The notes under the pieces are model-generated. The model saw only the letters and a program-made list of their open reading frames with translations. It made no database searches and was not told where the DNA came from. Shown in pieces: positions 11,416 through 24,922 of a stretch of 64,000 nt of DNA. The stretch is from assembly GCA_934045075.1 (NCBI GenBank), contig OW203731.1, positions 14,083,062-14,147,061 of the forward strand, given 5' to 3'. Position 1 is the stretch's first letter; each line of letters begins with the position of its first letter. The DNA is from Yponomeuta sedellus (lineage: Eukaryota > Arthropoda > Insecta > Lepidoptera > Yponomeutidae). A program made the translations under genes and the position numbers.

Positions 11416-13746
11416 TGTGCCGAGTTGAGAAACACAGGAAAGGGTGTTTGCTTCCCGTGGATTCGATACCCAGGACAATTTATTAGGTAGGTAGTAATAA
11501 AGTAGCCATTTAATATTCGTCAAGTGCATAGTCGCACTTGAAAACGTAACAACACAACTTACCAACACTTTCAAAATCCACAAAGACCGTGTCACATGTG
11601 CTGTGGACTTATCACAGGACTTACATGGAAGAGACGACTAGGTTTGTGAAATCACATTTATTGCAGCACAAAACAAACAATGACAAGTACATGTGCGCCA
11701 GCGCCGGCCACACTGCCCTTCGGGGTGCGAGCAAAACATTGAGTGAAGACAAGCGTCAAGCTACGCACCTCTCTCCCGCGCCCACTGTTGCTTCTTTTGT
11801 TGGACAAGCGACGATGGCTTGCTCACAGACAACATTGCACCGCGCTGCTGTACATTACACTTTCTATAACGCCCCGTATTGCTGCACACCACACTTGATG
11901 CGTTTCGAGTGGAGTTACAGAGTTACGGTGCACCGAGTAATGAGTGCCTACTCTCGCAAATTAATGAAGGCTCGCTCCCGCCTGCCCGTCGCGGTTCGCT
12001 ACGCTTGTGCACTCATTGTCCACTCCGTTGTTGCGCTTCCGACAGACACTCCGTCATTTTGGACCGTGGTCATTGTACACAGGTCAGTGGTAGACTAGCC
12101 GATTGCGTTGTATCGATTAATAAGCGCTGTGTATTACAGGCACACACAGGTATCGCGCTGCCGATCTAGAGACATTTTGAGCGGCCGCGGTTTCAGCGTG
12201 CGTCACGCGAATGGAAAAGCGTTTCAGAAGAAAGCCTCAGAAAAACCTCCGGTCGATACTGTTGCCGTGGAGACGTATTGTTTCACGTAAACCGTGAGGA
12301 AGCTTGGTGGTTGCTCCCATTTGTATTTCAGGCCACGAGGCGACGCGAAAATTGTTATTTAGTACCTAGGTGTAACTGATTAGTTTACTGGCTACGTGAG
12401 TACCATTGACTGTACTCACGTAGCCTAATTAGTTTTGTATTGGGCTATCACCAACTGAAGTACTTCTTAAAGCACGTGACTTACTGCGTGCGAGTGTATG
12501 GTTTAAGTTACCTATGCGTCTCGCCGATGCAGTCGATAGCACATCAGCCTTTACATTTAAATTTCAACGTAGTCAACCGTAACGTAACAGAGAAGATCTG
12601 TGCAATCTAATCAGTTATGAAGGATGACTTTGCAACAAAAATGTAAAGGTTGACCCGCTGTCGACTGTACCATATATCGGTACCTACTTGTACAATCTAC
12701 AGCAACTCTCCTCAATCATATTACATGGGAGATTAGGCAAATTTCGTACGGTCGTCCTACCTGTTACACCTAGGCAGTTGGTTTGAGTACTTACAAAGAG
12801 GTCACCTGGGATTGAGTCCAAATGGAAAGTCACTAATTGGTATTCAGGTTAGCTGGTAACTACCTATCACTCCAATGGCAAGTGGGGCCTGTAGTTGTGT
12901 GGGGTGGGGATGGATGAAAGTAAGGATGACAATAGGGAATTATATCATGCGTTGTATAATTTACGTTAGTGCAATGCAACGGAAGATGAATTGGTGTTAC
13001 CGTTTCGATTGCGCGGCCATGTTATGTTTTCAAAAAGTGCTTATGTCAGGATTTTGTCGAAATTTGTCAAAGCAGTAGTAAAGAAGTTATTGAGGTTTGA
13101 AGATGGCCGCGCGAACGGCTTGAATTGGTTCGTCTGCTTTAAATAAGACATCACGGAAAGAGTAGTGGTGGTGATGCCTACGAACTTTGCTGATTTATAC
13201 TTGACGTTATCATCACAGAAGCGTATGACGCTATAAAATAGACATAGTTTTGCGAACTACAACCAGCCCACAAAGTTACTTTTGAGATACCTAATTGACC
13301 TTTTTTGTTTCAAACGTTCGTCTCTAAGAATCTGTGGCTTTTAGTTTGCGTTCTGCAAATTCTGTAGAAAACGGTAGGAACCATGCGGCAAGGTTCTATT
13401 TGTCCGTTAAAAATGGACTGTTTCATAAGTTAGTTCCCTAGGTGGCTTTTGTTTCTCCTTTATGGCTAGAATTTTTTTTAAACTCCTTTTAGGACATAGG
13501 TAAAACACACACTTGGGAGGTCATCTATGAATCTTTTACCCAAAATGTGGGTTGGTCCTAGTTCGCAAAACTATGTCCAAGTAATATTTTTATTTTGTAC
13601 CACAATGGTTTAATAAAGTTGTTATTCATTACAGGCCACTTCGGAAAATGTGAAGGTCGATGTGTAACAGTGCTATACTCAATACCTACATAATATACAT
13701 ACTCTTATTATGGAAATTAAAGATTCAGATTATGTAATTTGCCTTA
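11416..13746. other. No supported gene; GC-richer block and a hairpin
   Basis: Bases 11690-12290 are GC-richer, and open frames of up to 169 codons overlap in several frames. None starts at a good ATG or shows a family signature, so I do not call a gene. Bases 12390-12402 and 12413-12425 form a perfect 13-bp inverted repeat (GGCTACGTGAGTA) with a 10-base loop. The rest is unremarkable. Confidence 0.4.
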
Positions 13747-13752
13747 TTTATT
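13747..13752 (-). promoter_or_regulatory. Poly(A) signal AATAAA of the SF3B3 gene
   Basis: On the minus strand AATAAA lies 43 bases beyond the stop codon of the SF3B3 coding sequence, a normal distance for a short insect 3' UTR. Confidence 0.6.
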
Positions 13753-13794
13753 TTCTAGGAAATCTTAGCTTAGTACATACTACAACAGATTAAA

Positions 13795-16700
13795 TTAGAA
13801 AGCGTATCGGGTCCTAATGTCTTCAAGTTTCTTAGATACTTCAGCCGGAGTTCTCTCTAGGTCTCCCGCAATGGATTTCTGTTTAGCTGGCTCAAGAGAA
13901 TTAAACTGTTCACAGAGATCGCCATCGATCACATTCTGCAACAAGAAAAAAAACTTCGTTAGATTGATAATTAAAAAAATATGAAGAGTTGGAAAAGAGA
14001 ATGGTTGAATGATTGTTCATTCCAAATACTACGGTTGCGCCGATAGCGACGCTGCCGACTCTCGGGAACTCTCGCTTGGTGCAGCGGACCGAGGCCCGCC
14101 ATAACGGCTAGCGCACGGGCGCCGCACCGCGCGTTACTCTACCAATAGTGTAACACAAGTGCGATCGTCAAGAGGGCACCTGTTGACTTACTTTGGATGG
14201 ACAACATGCAGACTGCAAAGGTTCAAAGAGTGTATACTACGTTTATACTTAATTTCACACTAATGCCCTGTTTCTAAGGCTCAAATAGGCCTTTACAAGG
14301 TTGACAGATATAAGCATTGCCTGACTCCTAAAAAGATCTCACCTTCACTGGATAGTAGTAACTTCTGTATGACAAGTGGTCACGTCCACAGATAGGCGCA
14401 TTTTCGCTTCTCATGTGCATTTCGAGATGTTGAAAGAAGTCATGATCTTCTCTCGAAGTGAATGGTAGGAGAACCCCTAGGGATCCACTGACTGTGGCGT
14501 ATAGGAGCGCTTCGGAACCACCAGGGATCAGGGTGGCTCTCTGTAGAGAAGTTATCGTTTCGCCAATGTGGAAGTTGACGACAACTTCACCTTTTTGTGA
14601 CGCGCCGTTTAGGAGACCTGTGAAGAAAATTGTTGGTTTAGTTTTTGTCACACACAGACAGCATGTGGTTGTGAGTTGGGGTTATTCAGAAGGAAATAAA
14701 AAATCATTAAATTTCATTAGTCTAGCATGTGAATATTATTGTTTCATCATGTAATAAAGTTCTGCCACAAAATGTTATAGAGAAAGTAGCTTACCTCGGT
14801 CCCAAAGAGCTTTGTTTCCAGTTGGGTCTTCGTCCACGTCATCGCTGACGGAATGCGGCAGTCTCATAATCGCGACATTGCCGAACTTGTCTGCCATGGC
14901 CACACTATCGTAGTCTAGAATGCAAGTGTTTGTGATCCATCTTGGGTTGGTGTCGTCAGCGAAAATAATCAACTGGTTCTCTCGCTTTTTGTATTTGACG
15001 CAAAATACAGATTCTTGGACATCTGATGCAAATATTCTCTGCCCAATGGTCTTGAGATCCGCAATAAGGTTGGGAATGTGTCTGTTCTCACATTTTCTAA
15101 GCAGTTTCCGCTTGCCAATATCATATAGTCGCAACATTTTACCGACCCCAGCAAGCAGACGTCCATTGAATGCTGCCAATGCTCCAGGGTACTCATCTGT
15201 CGGAGTTTTGTGGACCAGCTCAAGTTTTCCTGTGTTTGCGTAAATCTGAAATCAAGCAAATAGTGAATTAATATAAAATTCAACTAAACAAAAGTAGATT
15301 TGGTGCGAAAAAAGTTCAGTACTGCAGGAGTATCTTCAAAGGAATTAGGGAAGTGTGTAAATTTGTCATCACTAAATTAATTGTATATTTACTATGCTGT
15401 ATTGAATTTGGCTAGAAAAAATATTACTATTAAACTATATAATCCAGGATTCTAATCACCCCTATCTAACCTTGTAGACATGAAGGCTTCCCTCGACGCA
15501 GGATCGCGGTGACAAAACCATATCTTTCGCCACGCCTACAACTAGATGTGGTTTCGCATGTTCAGAGTGTGCAGCCCAATGAATGATGCACAGCGACACA
15601 GCAGCTTCGTTTTGTTCCAGAGGCAACTTGAACAGTGTGTTAGGCTGTGCTCCGCCGATGCCCATGTCTACCACGCGTATTTGTGACGCCCACATACCTA
15701 GTAAAAAAAGAAAAACCATGACATGATTAGACACTGGAACAAATAACTTTGTACAGAACTAGAATGAAGGTAGAGTTATGTTTCCCGAACTTGAATCAAA
15801 TGTCTTTTATTAAGATCATCTGGGATTAACGCCGGGAATTGTTATCGCCACACCCGATTAGAGACAGTATGCTCACAGTCATACCCTGCTCTTGCCCAGA
15901 GAATGTGGCTAGGATTAAAGAATAGTCTAGTATTCTTGACATACCTGCTCCAGCTTTTGGCGATGAAAAGGTGTTCTCTGGCAAAACATCAGATACAAAA
16001 GCATCTGCCATTTCGTTGGCTAACTGTTGCTCCTCAGGTCCGCCGCCAGCCGCCGCTTCTCGCATTTCTAGAGCCATTTGCACTCTTCTCTGTTTTTTCA
16101 TCTCTTCTGTATAAGCATTGTGATCAGTCTCCAAGATAATGATGTGATTAGAGTCGGGGTTGACGACGAACTTTCGGGGAGTGTATTCCAGTGGCACGTA
16201 AGTTTGATTAAATACGGCGCCCAGTTTTTCGAGTGCGAGAATCCGTAGTGTGTTGGAGGAAATAGCGACGATACCCTCAGCACATTGTTCTGTGAAAGGA
16301 ATGAACAATTTAGCAAACCACTCAGCGAAATCTATATGGCGCATATTTTTAAGTTACTAGAAAAGTGTTATCCACGGCATGGTTTTGCCGCCTTCACAGT
16401 CTGACAGACTCCAGCTTGGCTATGGAATATGCCGAGTTACAGCCCCTAGGCCTAAAAGCCCGAGGGCTGGATATAATCTGCGACGTTGTGGGCTTATCAC
16501 TGCATGCGGCAGCTACGCACCACCCTCACGTGACATATCCGCCCGAAAGTGGACATGGCACGCAAACACGTCAGAAGCCATGACTTACAAATAAGTGCTT
16601 AATTTTTACCTGAACTGAACCCAGCAGCGTATTCCAGGCATTCATAGGAAAGTGGTGTGAGATGGAATCTGTTCTGATAATGATATCCAAGCCAGGTTCG

Positions 16701-19700
16701 CGATGATACTGCTAATACCGCCTCTGCTGCTTGCACACGAACTTTAAAAAGTTTTACAGGGCGCGATCCCAGGTACCTGGAAAGTTAAGCTGGTATTAGG
16801 AATTAGAAATCCATGAACAATTCTTGATATTCTTTGAGAACCTCAGATCTGGTTAAGCATTCGTCAAAGTCTTTCAGATGAAACACGGAGCAAAAATTTC
16901 ACATCATAGGGAGGACAAAGAACTATCTTGCAGTTTTAGAAAGGAAAGTACAATTTTTACCTTGTGCGTGTATCTGCCAAATCACCTGTGACTGAATCTA
17001 ATGTTGTTCTCAACAATACTCCATTGCTTAAGCCAATGTTGAGATGAAGGGCAGCTTTTGCGCCAGACTCAAATGGCTGTTCCACAATACACAGAGACTC
17101 CGCACCAGCTGGTAGCGCCTGCATAGACCTTGGTGACAGACAATCCTGGAAAAGACCAGGTGATGTTAGCGAATGTTTCAAGAGGTAAAAGAAATATTAA
17201 AAAAAGTATATAAATCAGTTAAATCAAGAATAACGCATTTTAGGTTGATGTAATCACATAAAATAAGTGGTGTCCTTGTTTCATCATTTAAAACCTAATG
17301 AATATTAAAATAGAAGATATGTATAGCACTTACAGCTGGATCCAAAGAGATGATTCTGACAGTGTTGTCATTCAGTCCAACAGCCAAAAACCACGCTCTC
17401 TGTGCGCCGGCCGCTACTGATCCCAGAGCCATGCAAGAGACATCTGAAGACAACTTCTTTCGCTCTGTGTACTCATTAAGCTGACCAGTCTAAAAAAGAA
17501 TAAGAAAGTTAGGATTTTCAGGATACTAAATATAAAATATTGACACGAGATAAAGATTGAATTGAGAGGTTTTGTCCACAGCATGGTTTTGCCGCCTTCA
17601 TAGTCTGACAGACTCCAGCTTGGCTATGGAATATGCCGAGTTCCGGCCCCTAGGCCCGAAAGCCCGAGGGCTGGATATGCTCTGCGACGTTGTGGGCTTG
17701 TCACTACATGGGGCAGCTACGCACCACTCTCGCGTGACGCATCCGCCCGAAAGCAGACGCGGCATGCAAACACGTCGGTTCACAAGATATCACATATATA
17801 AAATAACTTACAGGATCCATTTCAAAGTAGACCAACTCTCCGCCTGTCAAAGCAATAACAACTTGTCTTTGATTGACGGCGCATTTGACGATAGTTTTCT
17901 TTCCAGGTGCTTTCCACTCATTGACTCTCTTGTCCGCGCGAATGTGTCTGATTCCGTCAGGATAGACTTGTACAAGAGCATCATTTCCCAGCGCATGGCA
18001 GCTGAGTGTAGGAGTGGTGCCAAGGAAACCAGAGTCTGTCACTTCCTCAACCGTTTCGCCGATAGACAGTACTAGCGTGGCGTTTACGAATGAGACAATG
18101 ATGTATGAATCGTATTCCTCTGCAACCAAAGAGAAATTCCAATATAATGAGTTGTTTCTTAGGTCTACATTTGGTAGTATCTTCGGCTGATGTGGTGCCC
18201 AACTGTGCTGTATTGAATCTGGTGAGATGCCTACCTTTCGCTTAGCTCTTTGTTGGAGGTTCTATTCGTTCATCGCCCAATAGAAGATTCTGAAAAGAAA
18301 AACCACTGGTGTTTATGTATGACAAACAACCAGGGTTTTATTAGTAACTTGTTGATAAGGAGGAGTATTCATAAGTGGTTTCTTGGTAACGTCACAGCAT
18401 TTCAGTAACACGGACCAATTTGTATAATCATTATACTCCATTTATTTATTGAAAAGACTTGTCAGCCATAACCTACTTAATTTCTACTTTAATTAGAATT
18501 TAGCTGGAAACAGGAATTTCGGGAATCTTAATTAGCTACATACACTGCTTTGATTTGACTGTATTCTTTTATTATTTATTAATCTTCTATAGTTGATCTA
18601 TCAACAAACATTCATTCACATCTCAGAAGTTTATATTAAATGAAATCTTACCATCTTTATGTCGACGCACAGTCCACACAGCATTGGGGGAGCCAGGCAA
18701 CTCCGACACTGCCATCTCTGCCACTTCCAGACCATGCCTTAGTGCCCTGATCGAAGACCTGGGTCCACGGCCACAGGCCAAGTATACTTGCGGTGTGTCT
18801 TCACCAGTCAAATCAGCCACGTGGCTAGCTGTAAGAGCAGGAATTAATTAGTAAAGATTAACTTAAAATGTAACTCTCAGGACTGAATTATTAGGTATAT
18901 CAGATCTGGTTAAGTAATCTTCATGAATTTCAGATTAATTAAGGAGCGAATATGTTTTGTCATCATTGGAAAACTGTTAAATAATTGATAAAAAATATAT
19001 AAATAAAAGTGTCTTACACAGAATGGGCGAAAGGGAGTCTAACTCATCCACAAGGACTAGATTTCGGAGAGGTCTTGGTGCGAAGAAAAAGGTGTCCCCC
19101 TCTTCCAGTGGCATAGCTGAACTAAACTCTGGTTCATCGTCATCATCACCCAAGTGAGCAATTTGGTAAAGGTAGCTGAAAGTAAAAGTTAAATTTAGAA
19201 CATAAACTGTAATAAGATAATACTGATAGATAAAGGGGTCAGGGTGTAGCAAAGGGTGTGCAAGGGAAATAAATACAAAAATTTCACGCATAAGTTTTGT
19301 TAGGGTTATTGTGGGTCTCATATCAGTGTGACCAACCCCATAAAGAAGGTGGACCTTGGTTCAGAGACTTCTTATCTTAGCAGGTTTACAATGTGTCACT
19401 CTGTGTTTGAAATGGAAATCCTAACACACAGGCTCACATGCTGTATGTTTTTGAACCTATTTCGTTGCCGTCATATTGTGTTGGTATTGGGGGTAATATA
19501 TAATAAAATCAGTTTCAATCATGCAATCGTTTGAATTACGCACACCCATACTTTTACAGCCTACTTCTTTCAGGTTAGGAGTTATTTCTAACATGTCTTG
19601 TTTAAGGTGTCGATTTGAAAAAAATTAGATTCTTAGGGAGTCCTCTATGATTGAAGCCACTTTGACCAAATTCATAAGATAATATCATAAGATTCATAAG

Positions 19701-21323
19701 AACAATTCAATAAAAGTTTGATATCTACCAACAGAAGGCATTAAGAGATACTTACTGGTTGCCAAATTCACAAGCCACAAATAAGAAGCCAGTCTTCAGC
19801 ACACACATTGATGTAGCAACAGGGACTGTGTCAAAGTATTTCAGCTTGATTTCTGTGACCATGTCTTCATCAGTTTCTATGGTGATTTTGAAGATGTCTC
19901 CTTGCTCAGTTTGTGCCAGGAAAAAGAACATCGACTTGGTTTTGTGGGTGGCTGAACAGACAAAGATCATGCCTCTTTCAGGGTCATCCAGATCATTCCG
20001 ACGACGAGGTATTGGACATCTAATGTCATGCTGGTCTCCCAGGTTCTTGTAAGTCAGGTAGTTTTCAGAACAAATTAGCACTCCTGAGGGTCCATCATTG
20101 CCACCAGGTACAGTGATTAGGAAGTTTGCATGTTCTTCTAGAGGCTCAGAATATTTTCTTACAACATGGTTTAAGCCTAAGTCAAGTTCATAGAATGTTA
20201 GTGTTTGTTGGGTTTTCTGTGCAGCTTCACCTGTATAAAAGCAATTGTGGCATTAATACAATAGAAAGTACAGTGGTTCCATGTTCAGGAAAAAAGAAAT
20301 TCATAACAATAGTTTGAGCGTCACAAACATTCAGAAACACGGAAAAATAATAATCATTGAAAAGAGCCTGAAATAAAAGATATAGAACACAAACAAAACA
20401 AACCTGATGGATCAGCATCTGCTTCTTCGTAGTCTATCTCCAGACAGGCAAACATGGGGTTTTCAAAACCAACATCAACACCAACCATGTGGTAGACCAA
20501 TGTGTTTGATTTGTGGGCTTCAAGCGGTGATGATATAGTTAGTCTGGCCTCAGCATCTCTGTTCAAAATGTAGACTAGTTTCTGTTTCTCAATTGCACCA
20601 ATCATTACAGCTCTGCCCTTAGGGTCGATTGAAAGATATTGTCCGGGAACTATTCTGCGGCACCCAGATTTGCCAAAGGTTTCTTGATGTACTTTCTCAA
20701 GTATATTCTTGGCAGGAATGTATTCTAATATCACAATACGGCCAGAGTCTGAGCCAACGACAATGTAATCTGTAACAAAAACCAGGAATGTTTAAAATTT
20801 GCTCTAGAATTAACAGCATTGTAGGTATAAGTTTTATCATGTGCCACGCTACATTCAGACCCGGCAAAGTTTGTTGTAAATTGCCAAGAGCGACGCGCAG
20901 GCTTATCACTCTTTGCATCTAGTTATCCCATACTCTCCTCTTTGTGGAGGCATGGAGCAAGACGATGCAAGCCAAAGGGCGTAGCAGGCGCTACTACTCT
21001 GTCAAGCTACAAGATGGCGGGCGTGGCAATTGCAAAACCACACGAGGTTACTTTTTAGGTTAGATTATCACAAAATAGTAACAAAGGGGACACTAACCTT
21101 TAGTTCCACCGGTAAGGCGAAAAGCCATCATCGAACGTACGACTCCAAATATCTCCACTTTCATGAGAGTATGAACTTTACCGGTGTTGGGGTCGGGCCG
21201 TAGCAGTTCCAAAGTTTTACCACGTGAAATTACTATCTCCTGCTGTTTTGTACCCGAGAAATTACCGTGCACAGCATGGGTAATGGCTGTTGAGCCTTGC
21301 AGAGTCAAGTTGTACAAATACAT
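13795..21323 (-). CDS. SF3B3: Splicing factor 3B subunit 3 (SF3b130/SAP130)
   Basis: SF3B3 is a core subunit of the U2 snRNP SF3b complex, which helps recognise the branch point. It is a nuclear three-beta-propeller protein of the DDB1/CPSF160 fold. Coding exons (minus strand): 21323-21098, 20769-20404, 20230-19756, 19175-19018, 18828-18652, 18119-17812, 17489-17334, 17145-16961, 16776-16610, 16289-15945, 15697-15471, 15245-14795, 14617-14343, 13935-13795. All junctions are GT/AG and the phases close to 1218 codons plus stop, against about 1217 in human. Near-identical blocks include [88 protein letters not shown] and the C-terminal [12 protein letters not shown]. The acidic linker before LNIGL in exon 8 is shorter than in human. 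A non-coding first exon lies upstream. Two copies of a 202-bp repeat sit in introns. Identification is secure. Confidence 0.97.
16371..16572 (+). repeat. 202-bp interspersed repeat in an SF3B3 intron, copy 1
   Basis: It lies in the intron between exons 9 and 10, antisense to the gene, from TCCACGGCATGG to GCAAACACGTC. It matches 17575-17776 over its full length without gaps at roughly 90% identity (counted by eye). Both copies stay open in one plus-strand frame. No terminal repeats or poly(A) tail are visible, so it may be a fragment of a larger element. Confidence 0.8.
17575..17776 (+). repeat. 202-bp interspersed repeat in an SF3B3 intron, copy 2
   Basis: Second copy of the same repeat, in the intron between exons 6 and 7, in the same orientation and of the same length as the copy at 16371. 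It runs from TCCACAGCATGG to GCAAACACGTC. It sits only 36 bases from the donor of exon 6. Confidence 0.8.
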
Positions 21324-21343
21324 TGTGCCGGCCTTACCCTAAA

Positions 21344-21780
21344 CCTGAAAAGAAAGTTTTAAGCTACAGCAAAGTGGTTTCAAATATAATAGGTAACTCA
21401 AAGCTCCGATTTTGTTACGAAATGTAAGGTTCGTAACTGACGAAAACAGAGAACAGCTTGTGTTTTCGAATGGGTGAACATAATTTTTTCTAGCACCGAA
21501 AAAACGACCACGATAACCATGAAGATTATAGTGGAGATACCTAGTGCAAATATGTAAAATAAACAAAACCTAGAATAACTTAAGAATGATTCACTAACTT
21601 ACCGGTTTGATATGACGTGCGATTGACGCGACACGGCTGGATTTTATTTTCAATTTCACCAGCGGCTCTGTCAAACCAGTCGCGCCGCAAAATGGCGGAG
21701 AAAAAATTCATCACTGATTGACTTCCGTTCACTATTCAACACTGACCAATCAAGAAAGAGCATTTGGCAAAATGGCGCGT
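21344..21780 (-). promoter_or_regulatory. SF3B3 5' untranslated exon and promoter
   Basis: A strong acceptor (CTTTCTTTTCAG) at 21345-21346 precedes the ATG exon, leaving 21 untranslated bases. A strong donor (CCG|GTAAGTTAG) lies at 21602-21603. A non-coding first exon therefore ends at 21603 and is joined by a 257-base intron. Upstream are two AAAATGGCG words (about 21689 and 21769), resembling YY1/Pho-type initiator elements, and a CCAAT word near 21746. There is no TATA box, as expected for a housekeeping gene. The exact start of transcription is not visible. Confidence 0.6.
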
Positions 21781-24700
21781 CTTTTTATACTGTGAAGTTG
21801 CCATTATAAAAAAAATATTTTATCTGCAGTCTGAAAAGCTTCTGCTACTCAGCAATAGATAGCGCTACTTTATATAATGAAATGTTTAACACTGCCATCT
21901 ATTGAGCAATAGGTGCTACTAAGAGTCAACTGTTAACTAATACAGATGGCAGCATTACATTCAAGCAGTTAATGTGCATGAGATATAATAATATAATAGA
22001 TGTCACTGTTAGTCCATTCATTAGGTGTAAGGTGTGTTTTGCGGTCCATAGAGTCCAAGATGGTCCAAGTCAGGTTAATAAAGAGACGCAGCAATCAATA
22101 AAAGTCGTACTAGGAATTCTTATCTTTAGGATAAAGATAAATAAATATAAACTGGAGTTTTAAGCAATACCCGCTTGAAACTGCACTGAGCGCCCAGTGG
22201 GGAGAAAATCCATAATGACGGATCGTGGGGCTTGGGCCTTCTTTCAGAAAAAAGCTATGGGCTTAATTACCACGCATGCGGATTGGCAAATCCAACCGCT
22301 AAACCCTGGGAATTGCTGTAACGTAAGAAACGTAAGGGTTCAAAGTTTAAAATATTGTTCTAATGTCATCTGTATTTAGAGTATTCTTTTGGGTAGATAT
22401 GAGATAGAGCATATTGATAGAGCAACCATTATATTTTAATTGCAAGGTCGCCAGTAGGTAGGGACTGTAACTGGGAAGTGTGCACTTATTAAACCGCGAT
22501 TAATATTTCAGTATATTTTACCTATCTAATTTTGCTGAATTATGAAGTTCGACTGTACGTTCAAATTATGGTCAGTGCTTAGAATATTTTATGCTTGATT
22601 CAATCTCTGCGACAAAACGTTGTCGATTCACAATAATATTGTTAAAGCGACCGGAAAACGTCGTTTTGACATTTACCAGCCCGTGATGATCAGTAGCAAC
22701 TAGCAATAATAGCAGTAGATAACATTTCGCGGGCTATTGTTACGAGGAACGTAATGGACAATGCACCACGGCGTCACACAACAGGGCCCATTGTTGGTCA
22801 CAACAATAATATCAAAATAACGCGGAACCCGGAGCCACACTCACTTAAAAACACACTTTATCACAGATACTTGTAAACCTCAAAATCGGTTCGCCAAGCC
22901 GGTCGAGATGCGATCTTCCTGCTTTGTCACGTCCATTTGTTGTGGAGTGGCCGCCGGAACACCTGAAGTCTGTTTCGGGAGGATTTAAAATTCCAATACG
23001 TATTTGTGTTTCACTCGAAAGGGCCGTGCATTGTGGCGCGTCGTTTAATTCTATTTTTCCGCCGGCGGCGGCGGGCGCGCACAATGTATCGCCCGTTCAG
23101 TGACGCGCACACCTGAGTATTCGGTGCCATCGGCTTTGTAGGCCGCCGCCGCCCTGTAGGACTAGATCGGGACCCAACGGTCGTTTATTCCTTGCGGATG
23201 CTTCTAATGCCAGATATAGAGGCAGAGATTCTTCTGTGCAAGGTGCAGAAAGTTGTATGTAGAGTCCACGAGGTGTGATATTCACCTGGTTGACTCTTCA
23301 TACCACCGTTTCATTCGCTCTCCCGGTAGGAGGTAGTATTCGCAAGACCTCAGCCAAGTAATGGAGGAGTGGACTCTAAATAGGTTTTTTAAAATGGAGT
23401 CATATTCATGCCTTGTATATATTAAGCTGGCAAAGCTTGTGATCAACATACATTTTAATACTTGAAACCCTGCAAAATCCATAATCGAGCGAACATAATT
23501 GTATGTAATTACTTTATTTTATGCTGTTACAGTTATACAGGTAGAGTCAGCAAAAGTGAAAATAACCAAATAAAGTACCTATAGGTACTTTATTTGGTTA
23601 TAAATATTATAAAAGGACGTTAGTACTTTATACTTAATTGATTATAATAACTTCCACACAACACAATCATTTGCCCCTATTCCAAATACGAGGTCCTGTA
23701 CGATTAACTAAGCAAGGACTTCACGATCACGGAAATCACCCTTCTATGGTCAATTGGACAAATCAAGTACTCGTATACCGGCCTCCAGTAGAAGTCGAAA
23801 ACACGTCCTTGCTTTGGTAGTTGTATGTGTTAACCGGCTGACAAATGAGGCTGCTATCGTTTCTATTTTTACGTAGACAACAGTTGCAATACAAACGACA
23901 ATACTACTTTGTTTTCTGTCTTAGGAAAATGTCCCTAGTTTGTTACTTCTTTGAGTAAAGTGATGCATTGCTAAGACAACCTGCGTATAGTTTAATTTCG
24001 CATGCTTTACAATTTTAAACTTTTTGGCCGTGGCGGTGGCGTCAATAGCATTATGTACAAGATTGCATCACTCTGATATGGATTTTGATTTTACAGATAT
24101 AAAATCACTGCTAAGTATTAAATACTAACAATTGGCTAAGTTCTATATTCATTGCTACAAACAAGATATTGGATCATGTTGTCTGTAAATAATTAAAGTC
24201 TGTAAATAGATAAATTTGTAAATTGATCTTTTGAGCTTGAAATTGCCAATTCGCGATGGGCACGCCTGGTAAATAAGCCCTTACTCTCTCTTTCTGAGAG
24301 AAGGCCTGTGGGCTTCAGTGGGATGTAAGTAGGCTGGATAAAAACGCTGTTTGGTAATTGCTTTTTGTTTGAGCCAAAACTGCAGCTGCGTACTCTACCC
24401 GTAGTCCACAAAATGGTAGCCGTCGATTTACGAACGCGCCCAGTTAGATATTCAATAACGTCGAATGGGCAGCGCCGTTAGCAATTAGCCCAACACCGGT
24501 AGTCTGATCTGACGCTGATTCTGCAGATAGCAGCGGGAGCAGTTGATCTGAACACCATTTTGCTTTACGGCTACATAATGGGTAATTTGTTGCGTGGGGC
24601 AGTCCTCTATAGATTGGAAACTTAACACTGGCTGTGGAGTAAAGAATTGGCAAGTTGGGTCCGGTTTAGTATAACTACAATTCTTGACAATCCGATGTAC

Positions 24701-24922
24701 ATTGTAAAGCAGAGGCTTCTTAATTGATAATCTAAGTTTATCGATTTCGCAGGATAGATCGAACTGTCATAGTAAATAATAGATTGTAGGCCCTTGGAAA
24801 TAGTTTTATCCGTGAAATAAAAACTCCAAATATAGATTTTTAAACTAGCACGGGGTATCCTAGTTTGTGGGACTAGAGGCTGTGTTAAATGTGTGAAAGT
24901 TATTTAATCTTCTATCGATAAT
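21781..24922. other. No supported gene; GC-rich patch and a palindrome
   Basis: Bases 21840-21965 contain related words in both orientations (AGCAATAGATAGCGCTAC, GCCATCTATTGAGCAATA). Bases 22830-23150 are GC-rich with CGCCGGCGGCGGCGGGCGCG. They carry open frames but no family signature. The remainder is plain AT-rich sequence apart from the palindrome listed separately. Confidence 0.4.
23562..23601. repeat. Perfect 40-bp palindrome, no spacer
   Basis: Two 20-bp arms (ATAACCAAATAAAGTACCTA and its exact inverse) meet with no spacer. Perfect spacerless palindromes of this length are usually unstable, so this may be young or part of a small fold-back element. No flanking duplication is obvious. 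Confidence 0.9.

Noticed and set aside
11589..12290. Overlapping open frames of up to 169 codons on the plus strand
   Set aside because: The longest begins at GTG, not ATG. Three frames overlap in a GC-richer patch, there are no recognisable domains, and splice sites do not frame it.
17598..17783. Minus-strand open frame running from an SF3B3 exon into the intron
   Set aside because: It is read-through past a strong GTAAGTT donor into the 202-bp repeat. The spliced frame is clearly the real one.
22845..23285. Minus-strand frames in a GC-rich patch
   Set aside because: Composition-driven open frames, no ATG with context, no family resemblance and no coherent splice model.
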